The translations under genes were made by a program, and so were the position numbers. From contig CAYLTY010000072.1 of the NCBI GenBank assembly GCA_964386705.1, positions 1-35,118 of the forward strand: DNA of 35,118 nt, written 5' to 3'. This DNA comes from AM-0621 sp964386705 (GTDB lineage Bacteria; Planctomycetota; Planctomycetia; Planctomycetales; Planctomycetaceae). A model generated the notes under the pieces. That model saw nothing but the letters and a program-made list of their open reading frames with translations, did no database searches and had not been told where the DNA came from. This document shows, piece after piece, positions 15,573-24,125 of the stretch (the stretch's first letter is position 1; every line of letters starts with the position of its first letter).

Positions 15573-17336
15573 CTATTCATCTGCGTCGTCGGAAGCGTAT
15601 CCATCTTCCCACCGCGCATCATCTATATGATCGCGATCGAAGGCACTGAGAAACATCTCCAGTTCTTCGCGATGTGGTGCAATCACCGTCTGATCCTGCG
15701 AAGCTAGAGCGCCTTCAAAACCGCTCAGCAGCGCATCCAGGCGATCGCGTAAATCGAGTGGTAATTCTTTATAGAGCCGTTCAGCACGACGCAGCACAAA
15801 CTGATTGACGGCCTCATCGCGCGGATGAATTTTGAGGTTGGCCATGTTCGCCACCGCAGCTTTGAGATCGCTGTCACTCAAGTGGCGAGCATGTGTCGTA
15901 ATCACCAGGCTGGCCTTCTTACCGGTCTTTACGATCGTCGCTTCGGCTTCCAAGACACCGTTCAAGTCGTAAGTAAAACGTAGATCGACTTCCTGACCAG
16001 CCGGGCCGGCCGGTATGCCGCGCGCCGTAAACTCGCCGAGTTGCAAGTTTTCTTCAGTGCGTCGAGATTCGCCCTGAAAGACTCGAATCTTCACTTCCGA
16101 CTGATTGGGAGCCAACGTTGATAGTCTCTCGACGCGGCTGACGGGAATTGTCGTATTACGGTTGATAATCGGCATGAAATAGCCGCTGCGAAAATCCTGA
16201 CCGAGCTGCTTTGAAATCTCGACACCCAAGGTGAATGGGCACACGTCTGTAACGACCACATCGTCCAGACTCTTGTTCCGCGCAAAAAGCCCCGCCTGCA
16301 CTGCGGCGCCAAGAGCGACCACCTCATCAGGATTGATCCGGCAGCGAGCCTGCTGTCCGAAAAGCTCTTGCACATAATCGACTACCATTGGCATGCGGGT
16401 TGCGCCGCCGACCAGAATGACTTCGTCGATATCTGATCGCTTCAGCCGCGCATCACCGAGGCCGCGCTGCACTGGGGGCGTCGTTCTCACCAGAATGTGC
16501 TGAGTCCACGCTTTGAATTGCTCGCGTGTGACTGTCACTGACGGCGAGTCATCAACCAGTTCGCCCTGATCATTGGGTACGCGCACCGCACCAGAGTCTT
16601 CACGCGTGAGCTGTCGCTTCAGTCGCTCACACTGCTGCAACAGTCGCGACACCAGCAGCGGCGTCTTCTGCTCGGCATGTTCAAACTGCAGGCCGCGAGT
16701 CTCCAGCACGCGCGACGCCAGTGCCCGCGTGAAGTCCTCGCCGCCGAGGAAGCATTCGCCCGACGATGCTCGCACTTCGATCGCGCCTTCAAACAGTTCG
16801 ACAATCGAAACGTCAAACGTGCCGCCGCCGACATCGAACACGGCAATGGTCTTTTCAGATCCACCCTCATGCAAACCGTAGGCGATCGCCGCCGCCGTTG
16901 GCTCGTTCAGAATCCGCTCGACCTTCAAGCCGGCCAGTTCACCCGCGCGAATGGTGTCTTTGCGCTGGCGGTCGTTGAAATAGGCCGGAACAGTGATCAC
17001 AGCTCGTTCGACAGGCAGCTTCAGAAACGCTTCCGCGTCCGCCTTCAAAGACTTCAGGACGCAGGCCGAAAGCTCTACCGCCGAATACTTCTTGCCCGCC
17101 AGTTCGCACAACCAGTCCGTGCCCATGTACCGCTTGAACTGCGATGCGCAGCGTTCGGGATGCAGAACCTGAAACTCCTGAGCCGCCCGGCCGACCAGCA
17201 CCTGGCCGGACTCATCAATTCCCACCACCGAACGAGTCAGCATGTCGCCCAGCGAGTTCGCGATCAGTTCCGGCTTCTCTTCCGCCATCACCGCGACCAG
17301 CGAATTGGTTGTTCCGAGATCAATCCCGACGATCAT
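15573..17336 (-). CDS. hscC: Hsp70-family molecular chaperone, HscC-like
   Basis: 587 residues. Complete Hsp70 nucleotide-binding domain: GIDLGTTNSLVAV at 4-16, VITVPAYFNDRQR near 135, ILNEPTAAAIAYG, FDVGGGTFDVSI and VILVGGATRMP. The substrate-binding domain begins near residue 375 and the protein ends in acidic DDADE rather than EEVD-like tails, without a long C-terminal lid extension. Length (DnaK about 630-640, HscC about 556) and the presence of a divergent J partner rather than grpE/dnaJ point to the HscC class, which in E. coli works with DjlB/DjlC. It is first gene of a three-gene operon. It acts in the cytoplasm in client folding; clients unknown. Confidence 0.92.
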   Translation of the reverse strand: MIVGIDLGTTNSLVAVMAEEKPELIANSLGDMLTRSVVGIDESGQVLVGRAAQEFQVLHPERCASQFKRYMGTDWLCELAGKKYSAVELSACVLKSLKADAEAFLKLPVERAVITVPAYFNDRQRKDTIRAGELAGLKVERILNEPTAAAIAYGLHEGGSEKTIAVFDVGGGTFDVSIVELFEGAIEVRASSGECFLGGEDFTRALASRVLETRGLQFEHAEQKTPLLVSRLLQQCERLKRQLTREDSGAVRVPNDQGELVDDSPSVTVTREQFKAWTQHILVRTTPPVQRGLGDARLKRSDIDEVILVGGATRMPMVVDYVQELFGQQARCRINPDEVVALGAAVQAGLFARNKSLDDVVVTDVCPFTLGVEISKQLGQDFRSGYFMPIINRNTTIPVSRVERLSTLAPNQSEVKIRVFQGESRRTEENLQLGEFTARGIPAGPAGQEVDLRFTYDLNGVLEAEATIVKTGKKASLVITTHARHLSDSDLKAAVANMANLKIHPRDEAVNQFVLRRAERLYKELPLDLRDRLDALLSGFEGALASQDQTVIAPHREELEMFLSAFDRDHIDDARWEDGYASDDADE

Positions 17337-17533
17337 GAGTTAGTTCGCTCGATAAAAACTGGGGCCCATCAGCCTGTGACGTAGTCAGCCGAGTCGCGAA
17401 ACACCCCTAACGGGGATCTCGTATTCGATTGCTGTGGCCCGTGCGAGTCCAGAGATGAAACCGCATACATTATATCGACAACGCAAACGGCTGATGGTTC
17501 AACTACGCACATCTTCAGAGGATCATTTGAGTC

Positions 17534-18769
17534 ATGCCTTCCAAACCTGAATCTGTCGCGGATCTCCAGCAAACGGGATGTTGCATTGTCGGCGGCGGGC
17601 CAGCGGGGATGGTGCTGGCGCTGCTGCTGGCCCGACAAGGCGTGAACGTCACGCTGCTCGAGGCCCATCACGATTTCGACCGTGACTTTCGGGGCGACAC
17701 CATTCACCCGGCGACACTCGAAGCGCTGGATCAACTCGGTCTCGCCGATCGGCTGTTGCAGATCCCGCACGGCAAACTGGAAGCCATGCAGTTCTCGTCG
17801 AACGGCGTCATCACGACCGTCGCTCAGTTCCGGCGGCTGAAGACGCGGTTCCCGTACATCATGATCCTGCCGCAATCCAAGTTCCTCGACTTCCTGGCCG
17901 AGGAAGCACGCCGCTACCCGCCCTTCAAACTTGTGTTCGGCGCGAACGTGCAGCGGCTGATCCAAGAGGACGGCACTACCCGCGGCGTTCGATACCGAGG
18001 AGTCGACGACGCTTGGCATGAAGTTCGAGCTTCGCTGACGGTAGGCGCCGACGGTCGCTTCTCGAAGATCCGCAGCCTCTGCGGCTCCGTGCCGGTCAAG
18101 TCATCCCCACCGATGGATGTCTTGTGGTTCCGCCTGCCGCGCAAGCCAGAAGACCCACGCGATCAAATCACCTTCTACGTGGGCGGTGGACTGTTCATCT
18201 TCCTGCTCGATCGCGGCGATGAATGGCAAGTTGGCTATGCCCTTACCAAAGGCAGCTTCTCCGAAACCAAAGCCGTCGGCCTGGATGTCCTGAAATCCAA
18301 CCTGAGTCACCAGGTTCCCTGGATCGCCGATCGAACTGATACCCTGCAGGACTGGAAACAAATCATCGTGCTGTCTGTGGAATCCAGCCGAGTTCCGCAA
18401 TGGTATCAACCGGGCTTGCTCCTGATCGGAGACGCTGCGCACGTGATGTCGCCGGTGGGTGGAGTGGGTATCAACTACGCCATTCAGGACGCCATCGAAG
18501 CCGCCAATCAACTGGCCGCGCCCTTGCTAAACGGCGAAGTCACCGCAGCGCAATTAGCCGCCGTCCAGAGCCGCCGCGAGTTACCCGTCAAAGTCATTCA
18601 GCGCTTTCAGGGATTTATCCAGGACCGAGTCGTCAGAACGGCCCTGGACTCGAACCGCCCGTTCCAACTCCCGCTCGCAGCTCGAATCCTGCTCAGCATT
18701 CCCATCCTGAGAGACATCCCCGCACGCCTGATCGCCTTCGGCATCCGAAGATCAAGAATCCACCGTTGA
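17534..18769 (+). CDS. FAD-dependent monooxygenase (PHBH/UbiH-like)
   Basis: 411 residues; GAGGA is 11 nt before the ATG. It has all three flavoprotein hydroxylase fingerprints: the dinucleotide-binding CCIVGGGPAGMVLAL at about 16-30 with LLEAHHDFDRDFRGDTIHP after it, the DG motif VGADGRFSKIR, and the GD motif LLIGDAAHVMSPVGGVGIN near residue 295. Class A flavin monooxygenases hydroxylate aromatic or polyene substrates with NAD(P)H and O2. Substrate is not identifiable; planctomycete relatives are usually just called FAD-dependent oxidoreductases. It is divergent from hscC across a 197-bp gap and has no obvious pathway partner nearby. Confidence 0.92.
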   Translation: MPSKPESVADLQQTGCCIVGGGPAGMVLALLLARQGVNVTLLEAHHDFDRDFRGDTIHPATLEALDQLGLADRLLQIPHGKLEAMQFSSNGVITTVAQFRRLKTRFPYIMILPQSKFLDFLAEEARRYPPFKLVFGANVQRLIQEDGTTRGVRYRGVDDAWHEVRASLTVGADGRFSKIRSLCGSVPVKSSPPMDVLWFRLPRKPEDPRDQITFYVGGGLFIFLLDRGDEWQVGYALTKGSFSETKAVGLDVLKSNLSHQVPWIADRTDTLQDWKQIIVLSVESSRVPQWYQPGLLLIGDAAHVMSPVGGVGINYAIQDAIEAANQLAAPLLNGEVTAAQLAAVQSRRELPVKVIQRFQGFIQDRVVRTALDSNRPFQLPLAARILLSIPILRDIPARLIAFGIRRSRIHR

Positions 18770-18818
18770 CGTTCAAGGACTCGACCATCTGCCTATCGCG
18801 AGCACGCACGGAGTGAAG

Positions 18819-19421
18819 ATGTCCAAGGATCAAAAGACTGCAGCACAGAAGGTTTCAATGATTGACATCGGTAACCTCCATCGATTTGGGTTCAGAATAG
18901 GACCTCTAACCGAACATCCTGACCTGCGCGATGTTTCAATTTTTATAAACGGCGAAGACGTATCGCGATTTGATCGATCTGCTCACGTGCCAAGCTACGT
19001 AGGTGGCTTGACTGGCGAGTTGCAACGCTTGACCAAACAGTTGAACTTCTTGAGGTACGCGGATCGATTTCAATATTTCAATCTTACGCAGATACACAAC
19101 ATGCTTCTCCACGGCGATCCAGAAGTATTCACTGACGAAACCGATTGGAGTGAAGCCGCGGACTTTCATCGCTTCCTGCAACTGAATGAACCTAACACCG
19201 ATTGGTTAACAGCGTTTCTCATTCCTTCAAATGATGGCAAGCTTGCATTGACCTACCAGTACCACGCATATGAACCCAGCCGGTTACGACGCGACGTCAT
19301 TGACGGAGTCTTGGATGTACTGCCATACGAACTGATCCGCACGATTCGCTTAACTATTGAAGTGCTCGCAGAAGGCTGCGGGCCAATGCTCAGCAAGTTC
19401 ATCAAGAAGAATTGGAACTGA
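18819..19421 (+). CDS. Hypothetical protein (200 aa), orphan
   Basis: I do not recognise this protein. ATG 18819 has GGAG 5 nt upstream; a GTG 6 bp earlier (18813) is an alternative. It has no signal peptide or membrane segment. Notable segments are RFGFRIGPL, DVSIFINGEDVSRF near residue 40 and an aromatic LRYADRFQYFNL. The base composition is more A/T-rich than its neighbours, hinting at recent acquisition. The layout (short beta-rich start with IxINGxxV, then helices) faintly recalls polymorphic-toxin immunity proteins, but I cannot support that claim and see no toxin gene next to it. Confidence 0.75.
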   Translation: MSKDQKTAAQKVSMIDIGNLHRFGFRIGPLTEHPDLRDVSIFINGEDVSRFDRSAHVPSYVGGLTGELQRLTKQLNFLRYADRFQYFNLTQIHNMLLHGDPEVFTDETDWSEAADFHRFLQLNEPNTDWLTAFLIPSNDGKLALTYQYHAYEPSRLRRDVIDGVLDVLPYELIRTIRLTIEVLAEGCGPMLSKFIKKNWN

Positions 19422-19513
19422 GTACACACTCACCTCGCTCTTTTCGGCAGATATCACGGAATGATTCGAGTTCCCTGATCGACGCGGAAGCCAGCCGCGG
19501 AGTCGTTTCGATT

Positions 19514-19560
19514 GAGGAAAGGCGGTTTCCTCGGGGAAAGAGTTTTTCCCTGCGGGAAGC
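19514..19560. repeat. Cluster of consecutive hairpins
   Basis: GAGGAAA (19514-19520) pairs with TTTCCTC (19526-19532) around a 5-nt loop. It is followed at once by GGGGAAA (19533-19539) with TTTCCC (19545-19550), and then by GGGAA (19554-19558), which can compete for the same TTCCC. This alternating GGAAA/TTTCC series lies in the 244-bp non-coding gap between two small genes. It may be a dispersed repeat or an RNA structure; there is no T-tract, so it is not an ordinary terminator. Confidence 0.45.
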
Positions 19561-19665
19561 TGAAAACGGCTGGAACGCTCGTTGCGAGGGGCGGCACGCG
19601 GTTCGCAATCGTGGGCCGGGCGTTGTCGGAATGTCGTTACTGAATTCAGTCTGAGAGGAGGTCGC

Positions 19666-19914
19666 GTGAACGCATCATCTTTGGTCAGAAAGGCCGCGGC
19701 TGCGGAATGGGAAGCTGAATTCTTGCGTGATGGAGTGCCGTTTGGGCGCATCCAGCACAAGTGGGCGGTCATGCTGGAGAAAATGGAACCCGGCGACGAG
19801 ATCTGGTTGTGGAGTTCAGGCCCCGAGTCTTGGGAACTGCAGATGGGCACCGAGGGGCTCGCGCTGATTCGTGATGGCCAACACGTCGATTCGTTCATTA
19901 CGTCTTTGAATTAA
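19666..19914 (+). CDS. Small hypothetical protein (82 aa)
   Basis: 82 residues starting at GTG 19666, chosen because a near-perfect GAGAGGAGG ribosome binding site lies 5 nt upstream. The open frame extends further back without an initiation signal. The sequence is tryptophan-rich in its centre (KWAVMLEKMEPGDEIWLWSS, then SWELQMGTEGLALIRDGQHV), looks beta-rich and soluble, and has no signal peptide. Function unknown. It is separated from both neighbours and may be a single-gene unit; a convergent small gene starts 5 bp beyond its stop. Confidence 0.75.
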   Translation: MNASSLVRKAAAAEWEAEFLRDGVPFGRIQHKWAVMLEKMEPGDEIWLWSSGPESWELQMGTEGLALIRDGQHVDSFITSLN

Positions 19915-19919
19915 AGGCG

Positions 19920-20222
19920 TTACCGCGGCTGCGCTTCCAGCACGAAGGTCTGGCTGCGGTCTCCTCGAAAGCGCGTGTTCTCACCGTTGATCGGAACGAC
20001 CACCGGACCGGTTACGGTGCTGAGCCGCCACCATTCGTTACCTCTGACAACCTGCCCGCTCCCGCGAACAACTTCGTCGCTGCGATAAAGCGGGAACTTC
20101 TGCAGAGGATTTGCTTCGAGTGCCACAATTCCGTGGCGCACATACGGGGAGTGAAACGCTTCCACAGGCCAGACCCATCCAAGACGTGAAACAGAACTCC
20201 GTCTGATTCCCGCAACCCACAT
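19920..20222 (-). CDS. Possible small hypothetical protein (100 aa)
   Basis: 100 residues, the only start being ATG 20220-20222; an in-frame TGA lies about 30 bp upstream. The sequence (WVWPVEAFHSPYVRHGIVAL, then PLYRSDEVVRGSGQVVRG and GPVVVPINGENTRFRGDRSQ) reads like real protein with alternating beta strands rather than a frame shadow, and no competing gene occupies the region. There is no good ribosome binding site and no family recognised. It may be a complete small gene or the surviving 3' part of a longer one. Confidence 0.45.
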   Translation of the reverse strand: MWVAGIRRSSVSRLGWVWPVEAFHSPYVRHGIVALEANPLQKFPLYRSDEVVRGSGQVVRGNEWWRLSTVTGPVVVPINGENTRFRGDRSQTFVLEAQPR

Positions 20223-20326
20223 GCCGGGACTCGGCTGCGAGATGCCTCCTCAGCTGCAGCCATCACCTCAGACGAGGTCGCGAGCATTCGACGTCTGTTG
20301 ATCTCACCGGCTAAGTTGCAATGACC

Positions 20327-20356
20327 CTGACCCGACGACGCGGTTGGCCGTAGAAT
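20327..20356 (+). promoter_or_regulatory. Possible sigma-70-type promoter for sdaA
   Basis: CTGACC (20327-20332) and TAGAAT (20351-20356) are separated by 18 bp, 46 bp before the sdaA GTG start. The match to TTGACA/TATAAT is moderate. A leader of about 40 nt would result. Weak evidence. Confidence 0.3.
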
Positions 20357-20401
20357 CAAACGCCGTCGAATTGCGTTTTTCGTATCACGAGGTTCGCAAG
20401 C

Positions 20402-21781
20402 GTGACGCTGAGTGTGTTTGACCTCTTCAAGATCGGGATTGGACCATCGAGTTCGCATACCGTCGGTCCGATGTGGGCGGCGTTGCGATTTGCCCGGACA
20501 CTGGAATCGCGCGGTGTGCTGAATCAGGTGCAGCGAGTGCGGACCGACCTGTACGGATCGCTGGCTCTGACCGGCCGAGGACACGCGACTGACAAGGCTG
20601 TGCTGCTTGGTCTCTCTGGCGAGCAGCCCGACACGACCAATCCCGAAGCCGTCGAACCGCTGGTGGAACGAGCACGGTCTCAACACACGCTCCAACTGGC
20701 CGGGAAAGTTGCGATCCCATTCAGCGAGAGTACCGACCTTATCTTTCACCACAGCGAGTCGCTCGCTTACCACCCCAACGGGATGCGTTTCGCCGCGTTC
20801 GATGCGACGGGGCTCGGTCTGGTCGAGGACACTTACTACTCGGTGGGCGGTGGCTTCGTTGTCAGCGAGGCTGCGGATCAGGCCGGTCAGGTGGGAGGCA
20901 ACGCGCCTGCCAATCCCGTCCCGCACGACTTCGCTTCAGCTGCCGAACTGCTGGAGATCGGACGAGCAACGGGCCTGTCGATTGCAGACATCGTGCGACG
21001 AAATGAAACGGCCTGGCGGACTCCTGCAGAAACAACTGCCGGATTGGACCGCATCTGGTCCGTCATGGAGCAGTGCATCGAACGCGGGTGTCGAGCTGAA
21101 GGCATCCTGCCGGGAGGACTTCAGGTTCGTCGTCGAGCGGGCGTGTTGTTCCGCAATCTTCAGTCGCGCCCCACGACCTCTGACCCGCTGGCCGCACTCG
21201 ATTGGGTGAGCCTGTTCGCTCTGGCTGTTAACGAAGAGAACGCCGCTGGCGGCCGCGTGGTGACCGCGCCGACCAACGGTGCTGCGGGCGTCATCCCGGC
21301 GGTGCTGGCTTACTACCACCGCTTCCTGAATGGCACGACACAAGGCATTTACGACTTCCTGCTGACGGCCGCCGCGATCGGTTCTCTCTACAAACGCAAT
21401 GCCTCACTGTCGGCTGCCGAGATGGGCTGTCAGGGCGAGGTCGGTGTCGCGTGCTCGATGGCCGCCGCTGGCCTGGCTGCGGTGATGGGCGGCAACAACG
21501 CGCAGATCGAGAACGCGGCCGAAATCGGGATGGAACACAATCTCGGCCTGACCTGCGATCCGATTGGTGGACTGGTGCAAGTACCGTGCATCGAACGCAA
21601 CACTATGGGTGCCGCCAAAGCCATCAACGCCGCCCGCCTGGCAGTCCTCCACGGCGATGGCACTCACCGCGTTCCCCTGGACCGCGTGATCGAAACCATG
21701 CGTCAGACCGGCGTAGACATGCAGGACAAATACAAAGAAACGTCCAAAGGCGGACTCGCGGTCAATGTCGTGAACTGCTGA
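20402..21781 (+). CDS. sdaA: L-serine ammonia-lyase, iron-sulfur dependent, single chain
   Basis: 459 residues from GTG 20402. Converts L-serine to pyruvate and ammonia in the cytoplasm. The N-terminal beta domain opens with SVFDLFKIGIGPSSSHTVGP, the classic family start, and the C-terminal alpha domain contains APTNGAAGVIPA. The three [4Fe-4S] cysteines are visible in GCQGEVGVAC, LTC and VPC: the first is 42 residues before the second, which is 11 before the third, matching the spacing known for the family. Length agrees with fused alpha+beta enzymes (about 455). A long minus-strand open frame overlapping its 5' half is a shadow. It is a single-gene unit upstream of an unrelated DUF1080 gene. 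Confidence 0.96.
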   Translation: MTLSVFDLFKIGIGPSSSHTVGPMWAALRFARTLESRGVLNQVQRVRTDLYGSLALTGRGHATDKAVLLGLSGEQPDTTNPEAVEPLVERARSQHTLQLAGKVAIPFSESTDLIFHHSESLAYHPNGMRFAAFDATGLGLVEDTYYSVGGGFVVSEAADQAGQVGGNAPANPVPHDFASAAELLEIGRATGLSIADIVRRNETAWRTPAETTAGLDRIWSVMEQCIERGCRAEGILPGGLQVRRRAGVLFRNLQSRPTTSDPLAALDWVSLFALAVNEENAAGGRVVTAPTNGAAGVIPAVLAYYHRFLNGTTQGIYDFLLTAAAIGSLYKRNASLSAAEMGCQGEVGVACSMAAAGLAAVMGGNNAQIENAAEIGMEHNLGLTCDPIGGLVQVPCIERNTMGAAKAINAARLAVLHGDGTHRVPLDRVIETMRQTGVDMQDKYKETSKGGLAVNVVNC

Positions 21782-21904
21782 TGGGAGCCTTCGTTCCTGC
21801 CGCATCGGAATGGAAAGCCGAGGCGCGGACGAGTACGGTCCAGCTGCCTTGAATCGCTTGTGGAGCATCGAAGCCAGCTCGTTCTGTTTGTTGAGGAAGC
21901 ACCA

Positions 21905-23203
21905 ATGACAAAGCTCGGTCGGTTGTTTGTGGCGGCGGTCGTGTTGGCAACTGGTACAGCGGCACACGCGGCCGAGATCAATCAACCGCCAGAAGGCTTT
22001 GTGGCACTGTTCAATGGCAAGGACCTGTCGGGCTGGCGAGGCGGGACGACCGCGAATCCACTGGAGCGGTTGAAGCTCGATCCCAAGGAGCGAGCCGCGA
22101 AAGACAAAGCGTCGCTGGAGGACATCCAGAAGCATTGGACCGTTGAGAACGGCGAACTCATCAACGATGGCCAGGGACTCTACCTGACGACGAACAAGGA
22201 CTACGGCGACTACGAACTGCAGCTCGACTTCAAAATCTCCCCCAAAGCGGATTCGGGCATCTACCTGCGCGGCGTGCCCCAGGTGCAGATCTGGGACTAC
22301 ACCGAAGAAGGCGGCCACTGGAAGCTGGGAGCAGACAAGGGTTCGGGCGGCCTATGGAATAATCCGGCGGACGCACCCGGCAAGAATCCGACGACACTGG
22401 CGGACAAGCCCATCGGTGAATGGAACAATTTCAAGATCACCATCGTCGGTGACACGGTCACCGTCGTGCTCAACGACAAGACGGTCGTCGATCAGGCGCG
22501 TCTGCATAACTACTTCGCGAAGGGCCAATCACTGCTGCCCGTTGGACCAATTCAACTGCAGACGCACGGCGGTGAGCTACGTTGGCGCAACGTCTTCCTC
22601 CGCGAGATTCCGAAAGCATTGCCAGAAGCAGGCAAGCTCGAAGCGGGCAAGCCGAACGGCGAAGGCTGGGAGCGGTTGCTGGGCGGAACAGACTTGAGCG
22701 GCTGGAAGTACACCCCGGCTCAATGGTCGCTGAAGGACGGCCTGCTGATCGGCGACTATGCGGGTGGTCCGAAGCACGAATACATGTACTCGGAAATGGA
22801 GTACGGGGACTTCGAGCTGCACGCCGTGGTCAAGATGAGCGGTGACGGTGCGAACTCCGGAGTCTGCATTCGCACCAAGCCGACCGACTTCGACAACGTG
22901 CCCGGCTATCAGGTGGACATGGGCCCGGGCTACTGGGGTTGCCTGTGGGACGAACGACGCGATGGCATGGTGGCGGCTTATCCCAAGGCGCTCGCGGACA
23001 AGCTGGTGAAGGCCGATGGCTTCAATCACTACTACGTCATCGCGCGCGGCCATCACATCCAAGCGTGGCTTAACGGAGTGAAGACAATCGATGTCGTGCA
23101 TCCGCGCGGCATCGACAAGGGTTCGCTCGCGTTCCAGCTGTGTCACGGTAACAAACACACGCATCTCGAAGTGAAAGACCTGTGGATCCGCGAAGCCAAG
23201 TAG
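21905..23203 (+). CDS. Secreted protein with two DUF1080 (3-keto-disaccharide hydrolase / LamG-like) domains
   Basis: 432 residues from ATG 21905, with GAGGAAG upstream and a Sec signal peptide (MTKLGRLFVAAVVLATGTAAHAA). First domain, about 25-235: FVALFNGKDLSGWRGG, then the DYELQLDFKISPKADSGIYL core and a PIQLQTHGGELRWRNVFLRE end. Second domain, about 258-432: WERLLGGTDLSGWKY, EYGDFELHAVVKM and GANSGVCIRT, ending in THLEVKDLWIREAK. DUF1080 is a concanavalin-like beta-sandwich, recently linked to 3-keto-glycoside/disaccharide hydrolysis. It is very common in planctomycetes and often accompanies ThuA and sulfatase genes, as here. Periplasmic or extracellular. Confidence 0.93.
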   Translation: MTKLGRLFVAAVVLATGTAAHAAEINQPPEGFVALFNGKDLSGWRGGTTANPLERLKLDPKERAAKDKASLEDIQKHWTVENGELINDGQGLYLTTNKDYGDYELQLDFKISPKADSGIYLRGVPQVQIWDYTEEGGHWKLGADKGSGGLWNNPADAPGKNPTTLADKPIGEWNNFKITIVGDTVTVVLNDKTVVDQARLHNYFAKGQSLLPVGPIQLQTHGGELRWRNVFLREIPKALPEAGKLEAGKPNGEGWERLLGGTDLSGWKYTPAQWSLKDGLLIGDYAGGPKHEYMYSEMEYGDFELHAVVKMSGDGANSGVCIRTKPTDFDNVPGYQVDMGPGYWGCLWDERRDGMVAAYPKALADKLVKADGFNHYYVIARGHHIQAWLNGVKTIDVVHPRGIDKGSLAFQLCHGNKHTHLEVKDLWIREAK

Positions 23204-23215
23204 CAGCCGCGCAGG

Positions 23216-23971
23216 TCAGTACAACCACAGTTCGTGATTGTTGAGCCGTGCTACCGGCTGCTCTGTGTGCAGTTCCTTGTCTTTCTCCCAGCGCAGTGCG
23301 GGAGTCAAGCCCCACGTCGCAAAGCTATCTTTGAGCGACGGTCTCGTGATCCCGAAGTTCTCATCCAGCAGTTGCATGCTCTGCCGCCACACAGCCACGC
23401 GCTGGCCGCTGCGGATGTGAATCGGATCAAAGCCGTACCAGTGCGCCTGCGGCACAATGGTCGCGACCTGAAACTCCCGCGCAACTTCCTGCACCGACGT
23501 ATTCAGTTCCGTGCCGAAGCTGAGCGCCTCTTCGAAGCTCAATTGCGACTTGGGAAACAACACTCGACGGCACAGCCAGAAGCGCCAGCGTGACAATCGT
23601 GCCAGAGAACACAGCGGCAATTCAAAGACTGCTGTCTGTTGTGAAAACGGCTGCAGTTGAGTCAGCACGTCCCGCACCCACGAGCTGATTTGTCGCGGCT
23701 TCATGCCGTACAGGATGTCGTTGCCCACATCCGTCACCAGCGTCCGGACGTCGGAGTCAGACGCGATCAGGCTTGGCAGTTGCTCCCAGAACTCCGACTG
23801 CAGAATGCCGGGCAGCGTTCGTCCCAGAACCGAACTGGGCTTGCCGTAAGATCGGCCGTGGCCCGCGACGACAATCACTCGACTCGGCTCGGGGGACGCA
23901 GCCAGAGAATGCCAGATCAAAGGCAGGCTGATGGTGACGTTGCTGGCGCCGATCAGGATGTAAGTACGCAT
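23216..23971 (-). CDS. SGNH/GDSL-like hydrolase
   Basis: 251 residues starting MRTYILIGASNVTISLPL, where GASN (S10) replaces the GDSL nucleophile motif. Block III is TDVGNDILYG (Asn of GxND) and block V is DPIHIRSGQ (D-x-x-H), completing the Ser/Asp/His set. The enzymes are esterases or lipases of varied substrate. No signal peptide is evident, so it is probably cytoplasmic unless exported otherwise. It is convergent with the DUF1080 gene (12-bp gap) and divergent from the secreted LRR gene. Substrate not predictable. Confidence 0.85.
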   Translation of the reverse strand: MRTYILIGASNVTISLPLIWHSLAASPEPSRVIVVAGHGRSYGKPSSVLGRTLPGILQSEFWEQLPSLIASDSDVRTLVTDVGNDILYGMKPRQISSWVRDVLTQLQPFSQQTAVFELPLCSLARLSRWRFWLCRRVLFPKSQLSFEEALSFGTELNTSVQEVAREFQVATIVPQAHWYGFDPIHIRSGQRVAVWRQSMQLLDENFGITRPSLKDSFATWGLTPALRWEKDKELHTEQPVARLNNHELWLY

Positions 23972-24125
23972 GCGGTCACACTAGCGGTCGCTTGATTCTC
24001 AATGCAATCAGGCACGACGATGCGGAAAGTTCATGATCGCTGCCCTTTCGTAGAATGGCCTCGCCTTCGGCGCTGATTCAATCGTCGCCGGGTGAGTCGT
24101 TCTACATTTGACTCTGGAGATTCAC

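Noticed and set aside
20012..20926. 304-codon minus-strand open frame overlapping the 5' half of sdaA
   Set aside because: Antisense to a fully recognisable serine ammonia-lyase; Arg/His-rich, no motif, no ribosome binding site.
21404..22318. 304-codon minus-strand open frame across the sdaA/DUF1080 junction
   Set aside because: Antisense to two well-supported genes and without any domain signature.
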